A stretch of DNA of 64,000 nt from Saururus chinensis (taxonomy: Eukaryota > Streptophyta > Magnoliopsida > Piperales > Saururaceae). Where the stretch lies: positions 56,043,351 through 56,107,350 of the forward strand of contig CP141140.1 in the NCBI GenBank assembly GCA_035235625.1. Direction: 5' to 3'. Position 1 is the first letter of the stretch; the number at the start of each line of letters is the position of its first letter. A program made the position numbers and the translations under genes. Below, in pieces: positions 44,971-61,481 of this stretch. The notes beneath the pieces are model-generated. The model saw only the letters and a program-made list of their open reading frames with translations, did no database searches and was not told the origin of the DNA.

Positions 44971-45371
44971 CTGGATGACGTCAGCTATTCTGTCTTTTTC
45001 TGAATATTTTATTATTATTTTAATTAAACACAATTCCAACTTCAAAACGCGATAACTTTTTATCCCGAAGTCGGAATCGTACGTTCTTAGTACCGATGGA
45101 CTCGTATTGACGAGCCCTTCAAAACTAGACCCCACATGGGTAGGTTATCTCGCACTTTTAAAGTGGGTCCCGCCCATGTGGCACATTTCCCGAGGTCGTA
45201 ACTTTCGTTCCCGACCTCCGTTTTGAGTGTTCTTGGGTGCGTTGTGCTCGTTACTTCGAGCTCTACCCAGATACAGAGATTTTACCTAATGAAACCCCAA
45301 CCCTGATATTAAATGACCAAATTACCCTTAACCCCCCCGGGTTAAGCATAACCGGAAGACGGGTTGTTACA

Positions 45372-45384
45372 TTCTTCCCCCCTT
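45372..45384 (-). other. Polypurine tract of unit 1
   Basis: The minus strand reads AAGGGGGGAAGAA directly before TGTAACAACCCG. Copies: 51415-51427 and 57448-57460. Confidence 0.85.
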
Positions 45385-45894
45385 AAAGGAATTGCGTCCC
45401 CGCAATTCTCCTGAACATACTTGTCAAAATACAAAATTGACAAGAATGTCGACCGTTAATCAAATAACAAACATGAATCCGGTAAATTTATAACCAGAGA
45501 TAACATTCAGAAACATATCATAATCTGATAACTTATCAGATAAAACTCATCAGAGTAAACCATTTTAGAAACAGAATCAAAGAAAGTACTTTAAACATAA
45601 TATAGCAACATAGGGTTATTGAACTCTATTGGCAACCCTTCAGAAACATAATCTGACAACTTATGATTAGGATAAAATTCAACTATTTGAAATGCAGATA
45701 ACTCACATCAGAATGGATTTATAACATCGGATAAGTAATTTTTCGGAAATAGAGCGAATCAAATCATTACAGATAAATCAATCCAGACTTTGGCAGAATT
45801 AAATTACCCGATAAATCACACAATCAAAATCTTATAATTTATATCAGATAATAGAAAGTGAATAGTAGCTTCAAAGTCAGATAATTTTTCAAGA

Positions 45895-46640
45895 TCAGAA
45901 AAGAACAAACAGATTAAATAGAATGGACGGGTTTGTCAGATCAAATAAACAAATCAGATCAGACAGAATATACATATCAGACACATATCCGCAAAACAAA
46001 TGGAACGGATAGAAAAGACATAATAGATTGATCAGAACAGATAGATTATATAGATTAAACCGAATTGACAAAACTGATAGATCAGACATAACTGACATAT
46101 CAGACAGAATAGACATAACTGACATATCAGACAAATAGAACGGATAGATAAGACATATTAGAAACTTCAGACAGATCAACTAGATCAGACCGAACAAAAT
46201 GATTGGATATAATAGATGGATCAAATAGATCGGATATATAGCAGATAAAACAGACAAATAGGACATAACTGATAGATCAGTCAAACAGAACAAACTGAAT
46301 AAAATGGACAAAACAACAGATCAGACAAAACATACATAATAGACAAAACGAACATAATGAACATAGCAGTCATAACAAACAAAACGGATAGATCAGATAT
46401 ATCAGACAGAACATATAGATTACACAAAACGAAATAAATAGACAAATCCGATATATTAAATGTAACGGACAGATCGAGATCAAACAAATTGGACAGATCA
46501 GATCAAACAAATTAGACAGAATTGACAGAATTGACAGAACATACAGATTAGAATGAACAGATCGTACGTAACAAACAGGTCAAACAGATTTGAACAGATC
46601 GAACAAAATAAACAAATCAAAAAGATAGATCAGGTAGAAC
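45895..46640. repeat. CAGA/GACA-rich low-complexity block
   Basis: Endless variants of GATCAGACAGAACA, GACATAACTGACATATCAGA and AACAAATTGGACAGATCAGA form a degenerate short-period repeat on a strongly C-poor, T-poor plus strand. Copies: 51945-52690 and 57975-58727. Minus-strand open frames rich in Leu, Ser, Met and Phe are translations of this repeat. Confidence 0.75.
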
Positions 46641-47245
46641 AGAGCCGTGATACCGAACGGCGTTCCCCTCGACACTCATGGGGTAGCGAGAGGCTCAGAA
46701 GGATAGGAGCTTTCCCATGATGCTCCACTCCTATATGCATGCACCAGAACCGATTTTTTTCGGTGGGTATCCAGACAGAGAGTGCACTGATACTTTCAGG
46801 TTTTACCCTAAAACTACCCAGAAAGTGCACATATTCAAAACATAATGCAGTATGTACAAATTATTTCTCCAATATCATATTTTCCTAAAAATATGTGTAA
46901 TAAGCATAAATTTAGAATTTAAAACCCCCTACACTGTGGGTTGAGTTAAAATCTAAAATAATGCTAAGCAAAAATATATGAAAATGATTATAATCTTTTT
47001 CAGAAAATCATTTATCAGAAAAGACTCATTCAGAAACAATTTTCTTTGCGAGAAAACAGATGCACAATTTGTCGGTTCGTCCGAGTGACGAGAAAACCAG
47101 AGCCGTGATACCAAACGGCGTTCCCCTTGTACTCATGGGGTAGCAAGGAGCTCAGAAAGTGAGGAGCTTTCCCATGATGCTCCACACCTGTGTGCATGCC
47201 AGAACCGATTATTTTTCTCGGTGGGTATCCAGAGAGTGCAAGCAC
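46640..47245. repeat. 150-bp direct duplication inside the internal region
   Basis: CAGAGCCGTGATACCxAACGG through CTCATGGGGTAGC, AGGAGCTTTCCCATGATGCT, GCATGC, CAGAACCGAT and TCGGTGGGTATCC occurs at 46640-46791 and again, about 85% similar, at 47098-47245. Pairs in the other units: 52691-52842 with 53146-53293, and 58728-58879 with 59173-59319. CATGGGGTAGC/TTTCCCATG also allows a stem-loop. The conserved pair is the most structured part of the internal region and could be a packaging or dimer signal, which is speculation. Confidence 0.75.
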
Positions 47246-47428
47246 TCGTGTATCAGTATACGCATGAGAGCAGAAATTTTTATCAGAAGTAGTTGTTACT
47301 CAGAATCTTTTCTCGGAATCATTCAGAATTGAAAATATCAGACGGAAAATACATCAGACATCATTCGGACTCTTTTCATAGAGTTCTTTTATATATTAAT
47401 AAAAAAAAAATCAAGTCATCTGACAGAA

Positions 47429-47431
<3 letters not shown>

Positions 47432-47513
<82 letters not shown>
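47432..47513. repeat. (AT)n microsatellite, unit 1
   Basis: About 82 bp of pure AT dinucleotides. It follows ACAGAAAACAT and precedes TTAGAGGTATTTC in every unit. Confidence 0.95.
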
Positions 47514-47517
<4 letters not shown>

Positions 47518-47559
47518 GGTATTTCATCGGTATATCAAAACGTATGACAAGAAACAAAT

Positions 47560-49340
47560 TTTGCACATTTAAATCAGAACATATAATCTCGGTTAACATG
47601 GTACTCAGAACAAAATTCCAAATCAAACTTGAAGTTAAAAAAAAAATTGTCACTATACACTAACCCCAATTTCCATATCACGGGTGTTTGATGATTAATC
47701 ATTGGTAATTTTATTATCATAAATTTGACAGACTATTTGAAATTTAAGTTACTAAAACAATTATGTAATATATTTTTAGAACAGATATTTTTGATTTATT
47801 AAAATTTATAAAAATCAAGATTCAGATAAAGTCCGATACTATATGGACAAAATAAAATTTCAAGTCATCAGAATTCACAAATTTGGATTCCCTTGGAATT
47901 TTGTTGTAACATATGTAAGAAGAGGATTTTAAAACATATTAATACAACTGATTTTAGAATAAAATTGTTAAACCATTCTCAACAGAATTAAAATTTATAA
48001 CTTTGTAGTTCGTATTAAATCTAATGTATAGACCAGACAAAAAGTTCAAACCCGGAATTCATAAAATCAGAGTTCAATTTAAATCAGATACCACACATAC
48101 AAAACATAATTTCAATTTATAAATCAGAATAAAATCAGAGTCCTTTGGGAATCTAACGCAACACATGCAAACATAATTCCCATCAAATTCGATATAACCG
48201 AAGGTTCGTATTATATTCAATTGCAGATATATCAAACAGAAAGTTCAATATCGGAAGTCGTATTAAAACAAAATATCAAATTAATTCCTATCGAAAATCG
48301 GAATCTATTTCAAACCGATATTCAGAACAATAATTTTAAATAATAACAATTTAGATGCGAAATTCGTAATATCAATCTGATATAACATAAGTCGAACAGA
48401 ATTTCTAAATTACATATAATTAAACAAATCAGAATTTATAAACATCAAAGTTTAGAGTAATTCCAATGTCACACTCATAAAAGAAAACTACGAATCAAAT
48501 TCGATACAACTTATTCGTAGTAAAATGTTCAAATCATTGTAGATTCAGAATTAAACTTTTGATAAAAAGCATTGGCGCACCAAATCCTTATGTAACAACT
48601 TCAGACATTCAAATTATTTCTGATTTGAAATCAAACTTCATAAAATTGTCGTTAGCAGCAATTACTTGCAAGATAGAAATTTAAAATTATTTCTAATTCA
48701 AAGTCGGAAGTCGAAAAATCAAAATTTGTATAAAATCGAATAAAACCTTTGGAGAACAAAAACTCATGATCAGAATTCATCTTGAATCTGATATAACATA
48801 TGCAGAAGTTCAAAAATTGGAATCCACAAATCCTGTATCACAGATAAATAGTAAAAGATTCATAATCGAAATTTTCTTTGAATCCGATATAATACATGTG
48901 GAACATAAAATTCAAAAATGAGAGTTGGCATTAAATATGATGTCACACGTATGAAACAAAAATTCAATATCAGAGTAAGCATTAAATCCGATATCAGTCG
49001 TAGAGAATGGAGGTTCACGATCGGAATTATCCTTAATTCCAATGTCACATACGCAAAACTAACATTTAGGATTTTTTTTTTTTTTCGTTAACATGCAGGT
49101 GGAATGGTAAAAACATAATCAGAGGTTATTTTAATTCCAATATCATAAATGCAGAACAACACATTCAAAATAACAGTTTGTCATAAAGCCGATGACATAT
49201 GTGCAAAACGGCAAAAATCACAGTCGAACTTTATATTAAATCCAAAAATACATTCGTTACAAAAAAATTCCAATTTAAAAATTGGAATTTGAAACACCTC
49301 AAAATATATTTTAAAATATTTTTCACTCGCAGACAGAGTA
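47560..49340. repeat. Region of diverged repeats around ATTAAATCCGATATCACA
   Basis: At least eleven related phrases of the type AAATCCGATATxACACATGC, followed by an A-rich phrase (GAACAAAAATTCAA) and then a CGGAAT-type phrase, recur at intervals of roughly 50-110 bp, clearest at 48880-49200. Copies of the region: 53610-55385 and 59690-61465. The individual repeats are old, whereas the three whole copies are nearly identical. Confidence 0.55.
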
Positions 49341-49342
49341 AT

Positions 49343-49354
49343 GCTCCGATACCA
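49343..49354 (-). other. Primer-binding site of unit 1
   Basis: The minus strand reads TGGTATCGGAGC three bases after LTR 2 ends, matching the tRNA-Met complement with one change. Copies: 55386-55397 and 61467-61478. Confidence 0.8.
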
Positions 49355-49357
49355 TTC

Positions 49358-51414
49358 TGTAACACCCCGACCCGCACCACCTGACCCGGACCGGGTTAGA
49401 TCGGAAGACACAATCGGAGTGTCGAAAATTAGCGGAAAAATTAAAACCGACTGACCAGGAGCTGCAGACTCTGAGTGCGAGAGTCATAGCGTTCATCTAC
49501 GCACTACGGAGATTTAACGTTCCATTGTGCGTAGATCAGAACAAACCTAATTTTATAACTAATTTGGATCGGGCCAACGTTATTTTATCGTTGGTTGCCT
49601 ACGTACATATTGGATACCATCTCTGACGTTATTCCAATACGATCGGATCCGAACGTAGTTCTGCCTAATGGCTAATACATTTACCAAACATCAGAAAATC
49701 ATATACAATAAAATACGTATACGTTATATCTGAATGATTCGTTCGGAATCCAACGAAAATCTTATCAGTCATCGGAGTTAAATGAAAGCCAATATATCAG
49801 AAAACACACATCTCACGTAGGTGAGAAGAATACTAACAAAACACACATCCCATTCTATCATAGAGCAGAGCAGAACACACTACAGAACCTGTTGGATCAT
49901 ATCAGATTTTATCCGACCACACTGGTCATATCAGATCAGAGTATGTTACGTCATAGCAGAGAGCATTTAAGATCACAACAGAATAAATCAAGATGTGCAG
50001 TCATATAAAGCATATTAAACTAGAAGGTCAAGAAAGCGTACTCCCCTCCAGTTTCGAAAGTGGCAATGTTCGGAGTTGCTTGTTTCCTCGGAGCGTCTGC
50101 CCTTTTTGATCCAGAGACTGCGGCCAGAACCTTCTGTAACTTTGGATTACTTTACCCTCACAGCGCCCGTAGGCAGCGGACAGAACCTCCCCTTACACGG
50201 AGACATTTTACCCTCACAGTGCCCGTAGGCAGCGGACAGAACCTCCCCTTGTCCGAAGACACTTTTCCCTTCCCGTGCCCGTAGGTAACGGGCAAAACCT
50301 CCCCTTACCCTTGGGATGTTTCTCTCACCTAACATTGATAATTCGAGGAGTGGATACTTTCATTGCGTTGCTCACCCTCGAATTAGCTAGGGAGGCCTCT
50401 TGAATGACTCTAATCGGACTTAAAATGATTAAGAAACGAAGAACGGAAGATGAGAAAACGTGGGAGAATTTCCCCTTACCCGGAGATATTTTACCCTTTT
50501 CGCGCCCATAGGCGGCGGACATAACCTCCCCTTGGCCCGGGACGTTTTCCCTATATAGAGTTGCTAACTTGAAAATTGACGCTTCCATTGCGTAGAGCAC
50601 CTTCGATTTAGCTAGGAACGCATTTTGAACGGAAGAAAACAGACGCAGAATGACTCCCGAAACTCCTCCGGAAAACTGAACGGAATGAACTATTTATAAG
50701 AGATGGGCGTGCGAGCGGACGGAAGAAAGGGAATACGCGCGCACAGATGCGTGCCACGTGTCACACGGTGAGTGGACCGAAAAAGTGGTCGGCGCACGTG
50801 ACGCGTGCGTCTCGCGCGCGCCGTCACGGCGGGCGCGGCGAGCGCCGCCGCGCGCGCGTCTGACGCGCGACGCGCGCGTCCGCCACGCGTCCCGCGCGCG
50901 TCGCGCGGTCAGCCGCGCGATCGCACGGGACCCGCATCGTGCGGACTGCTGCGATCGCGCGGTGCCGCGCGACCCGCGGCTCCATGGCTCGGCTCCGGCT
51001 CGGCTCGACTCGGCTGGATGACGTCAGCTATTCTGTCTTTTTCTGAATATTTTATTATTATTTTAATTAAACACAATTCCAACTTCAAAACGCGATAACT
51101 TTTTATCCCGAAGTCGGAATCGTACGTTCTTAGTACCGATGGACTCGTATTGACGAGCCCTTCAAAACTAGACCCCACATGGGTAGGTTATCTCGCACTT
51201 TTAAAGTGGGTCCCGCCCATGTGGCACATTTCCCGAGGTCGTAACTTTCGTTCCCGACCTCCGTTTTGAGTGTTCTTGGAGTGCGTTGTGCTCGTTACTT
51301 GAGCTCTACCCAGATACAGAGATTTTACCTAATGAAACCCCAACCCTGATATTAAATGACCAAATTACCCTTAACCCCCCCGGGTTAAGCATAACCGGAA
51401 GACGGGTTGTTACA
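49358..51414 (-). repeat. LTR 2 (inner, shared)
   Basis: 2057 bp. It serves as 5' LTR of unit 1 and 3' LTR of unit 2. TATA box at 50698-50691 (minus), TGACGTCA at 51019-51026. Confidence 0.9.
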
Positions 51415-53476
51415 TTCTTCCCCCCTTAAAGGAATTGCGTCCCCGCAATTCTCCTGGAACATACTTGTCAAAATACAAAATTGACAAGAATGTCGACCGT
51501 TAATCAAATAACAAACATGAATCCGGTAAATTTATAACCAGAGATAACATTCAGAAACATATCATAATCTGATAACTTATCAGATAAAACTCATCAGAGT
51601 AAACCATTTTAGAAACAGAATCAAAGAAAGTACTTTAAACATAATATAGCAACATAGGGTTATTGAACTCTATTGGCAACCCTTCAGAAACATAATCTGA
51701 CAACTTATGATTAGGATAAAATTCAACTATTTGAAATGCAGATAACTCACATCAGAATGGATTTATAACATCGGATAAGTAATTTTTCGGAAATAGAGCG
51801 AATCAAATCATTACAGATAAATCAATCCGGACTTTGGCGAAATTAAATTACCCGATAAATCACACAATCAAAATCTTATAATTTATATCGAGATAATAGA
51901 AAGTGAATAGTAGCTTCAAAGTCGGATAATTTTTCAAGATCAGAAAAGAACAAACAGATTAAATAGAATGGACGGGTTTGTCAGATCAAATAAACAAATC
52001 AGATCAGACAGAATATACATATCAGACACATCTGGCAAAACAAATGGAACGGATAGAAAAGACATAATAGATTGATCGGAAACGAGATAGATTATATAGA
52101 TTAAACCGAATTGACAAAGCGATAGATCGAGACATAATCGACATATCGAGACGAGAATAGACATAACTGACATATCAGACAAATAGAACGGATAGATAAG
52201 ACATATTAGAAACTTCAGACAGATCAACTAGATCAGACCTAACAAAATGATTGGATATAATAGATGGATCAAATAGATCGGATATATAGCGAGATAAAAG
52301 CAGACAAATAGGACATAAGCGATAGATCGGTCAAACGTAACAAAGCCGAATAAAATGGACAAAACAACAGATCAGACAAAACATACATAATAGACAAAAC
52401 GAACATAATGAACATAGCAGTCATAACAAACAAAACGGATAGATCAGATATATCGAATGAGAACATATAGATTACACAAAACGAAATAAATAGACAAATC
52501 CGATATATTAAACAGAACGGACAGATCAGATCAAACAAATTGGACAGATCAGATCAAACAAATTAGACGTAATTGACAGAATTGACAGAACATACAGATT
52601 AGAATGAACAGATCAGACAGAACAAACAGGTCAAACAGATTTGAACAGATCGAACAAAATAAACAAATCAAAAAGATAGATCAGGTAGAACAGAGCCGTG
52701 ATACCGAACGGCGTTCCCCTCGACACTCATGGGGTAGCGAGAGGCTCAGAAGGATAGGAGCTTTCCCATGATGCTCCACTCCTATATGCATGCACCAGAA
52801 CCGATTTTTTTCGGTGGGTATCCAGACAGAGAGTGCACTGATACTTTCAGGTTTTACCCTAAAACTACCCAGAAAGTGCACATATTCAAAACATAATGCA
52901 GTATGTACAAATTATTTCTCCAATATCATATTTTCCTAAAAATATGTGTAATAAGCATAAATTTAGAATTTAAAACCCCCTACACTGTGGGTTGAGTTAA
53001 AATCTAAAATAATGCTAAGCAAAAATATATGAAAATGATTATAATCTTTTTCAGAAAATCATTTATCAGAAAAGACTCATTCAGAAACAATTTTGCTGCA
53101 GAAACAGATGCACAATTTGTCGGTTCGTCCGAGTGACGAGAAAACCAGAGCCGTGATACCAAACGGCGTTCCCCTTGTACTCATGGGGTAGCAAGGAGCT
53201 CAGAAAGTGAGGAGCTTTCCCATGATGCTCCACACCTGTGTGCATGCCAGAACCGATTATTTTTCTCGGTGGGTATCCAGAGAGTGCAAGCACTCGTGTA
53301 TCAGTATACGCATGAGAGCAGAAATTTTTATCAGAAGTAGTTGTTACTCAGAATCTTTTCTCGGAATCATTCAGAATTGAAAATATCAGACGGAAAATAC
53401 ATCAGACATCATTCGGACTCTTTTCATAGAGTTCTTTTATATATTAATAAAAAAAAAATCAAGTCATCTGACAGAA

Positions 53477-53567
<91 letters not shown>

Positions 53568-55400
53568 GGTATTTCATCAGATATCAAAACGTATGACAGT
53601 AAACAAATTTTGCACATTTAAATCAGAACATATAATCTCGGTTAACATGGTACTCAGAACAAAATTCCAAATCAAACTTGAAGTTAAAAAAAAAATTGTC
53701 ACTATACACTAACCCCAATTTCCATATCACGGGTGTTTGATGATTAATCATTGGTAATTTTATTATCATAAATTTGACAGACTATTTGAAATTTAAGTTA
53801 CTAAAACAATTATGTAATATATTTTTAGAACAGATATTTTTGATTTATTAAAATTTATAAAAATCAAGATTCAGATAAAGTCCGATACTATATGGACAAA
53901 ATAAAATTTCAAGTCATCGAGAATTCACAAATTTGGATTCCCTTGGAATTTTGTTGTAACATATGTAAGAAGAGGATTTTAAAACATATTAATACAACTG
54001 ATTTTAGAATAAAATTGTTAAACCATTCTCAATGAATTAAAATTTATAACTTTGTAGTTCGTATTAAATCTAATGTATAGACCGGACAAAAAGTTCAAAC
54101 CCGAATTCATAAAATCAGAGTTCAATTTAAATCAGATACCACACATACAAAACATAATTTCAATTTATAAATCAGAATAAAATCAGAGTCCTTTGGGAAT
54201 CTAACGCAACACATGCAAACATAATTCCCATCAAATTCGATATAACCGAAGGTTCGTATTATATTCAATTGCGTATATATCAAACAGAAAGTTCAATATC
54301 GGAAGTCGTATTAAAACAAAATATCAAATTAATTCCTATCGAAAATCGGAATCTATTTCAAACCGATATTCAGAACAATAATTTTAAATAATAACAATTT
54401 AGATGCGAAATTCGTAATATCAATCTGATATAACATAAGTCGAACAGAATTTCTAAATTACATATAATTAAACAAATCAGAATTTATAAACATCAAAGTT
54501 TAGAGTAATTCCAATGTCACACTCATAAAAGAAAACTACGAATCAAATTCGATACAACTTATTCGTAGTAAAATGTTCAAATCATTGTAGATTCAGAATT
54601 AAACTTTTGATAAAAAGCATTGGCGCACCAAATCCTTATGTAACAACTTCAGACATTCAAATTATTTCTGATTTGAAATCAAACTTCATAAAATTGTCGT
54701 TAGCAGCAATTACTTGCAAGATAGAAATTTAAAATTATTTCTAATTCAAAGTCGGAAGTCGAAAAATCAAAATTTGTATAAAATCGAATAAAACCTTTGG
54801 AGAACAAAAACTCATGATCAGAATTCATCTTGAATCTGATATAACATATGCAGAAGTTCAAAAATTGGAATCCACAAATCCTGTATCACAGATAAATAGT
54901 AAAAGATTCATAATCGAAATTTTCTTTGAATCCGATATAATACATGTGGAACATAAAATTCAAAAATGAGAGTTGGCATTAAATATGATGTCACACGTAT
55001 GAAACAAAAATTCAATATCAGAGTAAGCATTAAATCCGATATCAGTCGTAGAGAATGGAGGTTCACGATCGGAATTATCCTTAATTCCAATGTCACATAC
55101 GCAAAACTAACATTTAGGATTTTTTTTTACGTTAACATGCAGGTGGAATGGTAAAAACATAATCAGAGGTTATTTTAATTCCAATATCATAAATGCAGAA
55201 CAACACATTCAAAATAACAGTTTGTCATAAAGCCGATGACATATGTGCAAAACGGCAAAAATCACAGTCGAACTTTATATTAAATCCAAAAATACATTCG
55301 TTACAAAAAAATTCCAATTTAAAAATTGGAATTTGAAACACCTCAAAATATATTTTAAAATATTTTTCACTCGCATGACAGTAATGCTCCGATACCATTC
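51415..55400 (-). other. Internal region 2 of the array (non-coding)
   Basis: 3986 bp with the same layout and almost the same sequence as internal region 1, including polypurine tract, CAGA block, duplication, (AT)n (53480-53563), diverged repeats and primer-binding site. The part 52080-52340 and a few other short zones differ from the other units almost only at CAG/CTG words. Confidence 0.85.
53480..53563. repeat. (AT)n microsatellite, unit 2
   Basis: About 84 bp of AT dinucleotides in the same context as in unit 1. Confidence 0.95.
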
Positions 55401-57447
55401 TGTAACACCCCGACCCGGACCGGGGGTTAGATCGGAAGACACAATCGGAGTGTCAAAAATTAGCGGAAAAATTAAAACCGGCGACCAGGAGCTGCAGACT
55501 CTCGAGTGCGAGAGTCATAGCGTTCATCTACGCACTACGGAGATTTAACGTTCCATTGTGCGTAGATCGTAACAAACCTAATTTTATAACTAATTTGGAT
55601 CGGGCCAACGTTATTTTATCGTTGGTTGCCTACGTACATATTGGATACCATCTCGACGTTATTCCAATACGATCGGATCCGAACGTAGTTACGCCTAATG
55701 GCTAATACATTTACCAAACATCAGTAAAATCATATACAATAAAATACGTATACGTTATATCCGAATGATTCGTTCGAATCCAACGAAAATCTTATCGGTC
55801 ATCGGAGTTAAATGAAAGCCAATATATCGAAAACACACATCTCACGTAGGTGAGAAGAATACTAACAAAACACACATCCCATTCTATCATAGAGCAGAGC
55901 GTAACACACTACGTAACCTGTTGGATCATATCGAGATTTTATCCGACCACACCGGGTCATATCGGATCGAGTATGTTACGTCATAGCGAGAGAGCATTTA
56001 AGATCACAACAGAATAAATCAAGATGTGCAGTCATATAAAGCATATTAAACTAGAAGGTCAAGAAAGCGTACTCCCCTCCAGTTTCGAAAGTGGCAATGT
56101 TCGGAGTTGCTTGTTTCCTCGGAGCGTGTGCCCTTTTTGATCCAGAGACTGCGGCCAGAACCTTCTGTAACTTTGGATTACTTTACCCTCACAGCGCCCG
56201 TAGGCAGCGGACAGAACCTCCCCTTACACGGAGACATTTTACCCTCACAGTGCCCGTAGGCAGCGGACAGAACCTCCCCTTGTCCGAAGACACTTTTCCC
56301 TTCCCGTGCCCGTAGGTAACGGGCAAAACCTCCCCTTACCCTTGGGATGTTTCTCTCACCTAACATTGATAATTCGAGGAGTGGATACTTTCATTGCGTT
56401 GCTCACCCTCGAATTAGCTAGGGAGGCCTCTTGAATGACTCTAATCGGACTTAAAATGATTAAGAAACGAAGAACGGAAGATGAGAAAACGTGGGAGAAT
56501 TTCCCCTTACCCGGAGATATTTTACCCTTTTCGCGCCCATAGGCGGCGGACATAACCTCCCCTTGGCCCGGGACGTTTTCCCTATATAGAGTTGCTAACT
56601 TGAAAAATTGACGCTTCCATTGCGTAGAGCACCTTCGATTTAGCTAGGAACGCATTTTGAACGGAAGAAAACAGACGCAGAATGACTCCCGAAACTCCTC
56701 CGGAAAACTGAACGGAATGAACTATTTATAAGAGATGGGCGTGCGAGCGGACGGAAGAAAGGGAATACGCGCGCACAGATGCGTGCCACGTGTCACACGG
56801 TGAGTGGACCGAAAAAGTGGTCGGCGCACGTGACGCGTGCGTCTCGCGCGCGCCGTCACGGCGGGCGCGGCGAGCGCTGCCGCGCCGCGCGTCTGACGCG
56901 CGACGCGCGTTCGCCGCGCGCGTCCGCGCGCGTCGCGCGGTCGGCCCGCGCGATCATGCAGGACCCGCATCGCACAGACGGCCGCGATCGCGCGGCGCCG
57001 CGCGGCCCGCGGCTCTGCGGCTCGGCTCCGGCTCGGCTCGACTCGGCTGGATGACGTCAGCTATTCTGTCTTTTTCTGAATATTTTATTATTATTTTAAT
57101 TAAACACAATTCCAACTTCAAAACGCGATAACTTTTTATCCCGAAGTCGGAATCGTACGTTCTTAGTACCGATGGACTCGTATTGACGAGCCCTTCAAAA
57201 CTAGACCCCACATGGGTAGGTTATCTCGCACTTTTAAAGTGGGTCCCGCCCATGTGGCACATTTCCCGAGGTCGTAACTTTCGTTCCCGACCTCCGTTTT
57301 GAGTGTTCTTGGGTGCGTTGTGCTCGTTACTTCGAGCTCTACCCAGATACAGAGATTTTACCTAATGAAACCCCAACCCTGATATTAAATGACCAAATTA
57401 CCCTTAACCCCCCCGGGTTAAGCATAACCGGAAGACGGGTTGTTACA
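55401..57447 (-). repeat. LTR 3 (inner, shared)
   Basis: 2047 bp. TATA box at 56730-56723 (minus), TGACGTCA at 57052-57059. Its first 600 bp carry the densest CAG/CTG-type differences of the four LTRs. Confidence 0.9.

Positions 57448-61481
<4,034 letters not shown>

Larger units (their letters stand above)
43312..45371 (-). repeat. LTR 1 (outer 3' LTR of the array)
   Basis: 2060 bp. In minus orientation it reads from TGTAACAACCCG at 45371 through a GC-rich upstream part (44970-44740), two CACGTG boxes and a TATAAATA box to the downstream repeats near 44116-44270, ending at 43312. It faces the host flank carrying ATACT. Confidence 0.9.
45372..49357 (-). other. Internal region 1 of the array (non-coding)
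   Basis: 3986 bp. In plus order: polypurine tract (45372-45384 complement), AT-rich DNA, a CAGA-rich low-complexity block (45895-46640), a 150-bp duplication (46640-46791 and 47098-47245), an (AT)n run (47432-47513), a long set of diverged short repeats (47560-49340), and the primer-binding site (49343-49354). No protein domain on either strand. All three internal regions have the same layout. Confidence 0.85.

Noticed and set aside
44643-45135. Arg/Ala-rich open frames in the LTRs, repeated four times
   Set aside because: They translate the CpG-saturated tract, occur on both strands and change frame between copies.
45895-46487. Leu/Ser/Met-rich minus frames resembling membrane proteins
   Set aside because: Produced by the CAGA-rich low-complexity block; length and frame vary between units.
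47293-47547. Frames made of Ile-Tyr repeats
   Set aside because: Translation of the (AT)n microsatellite.
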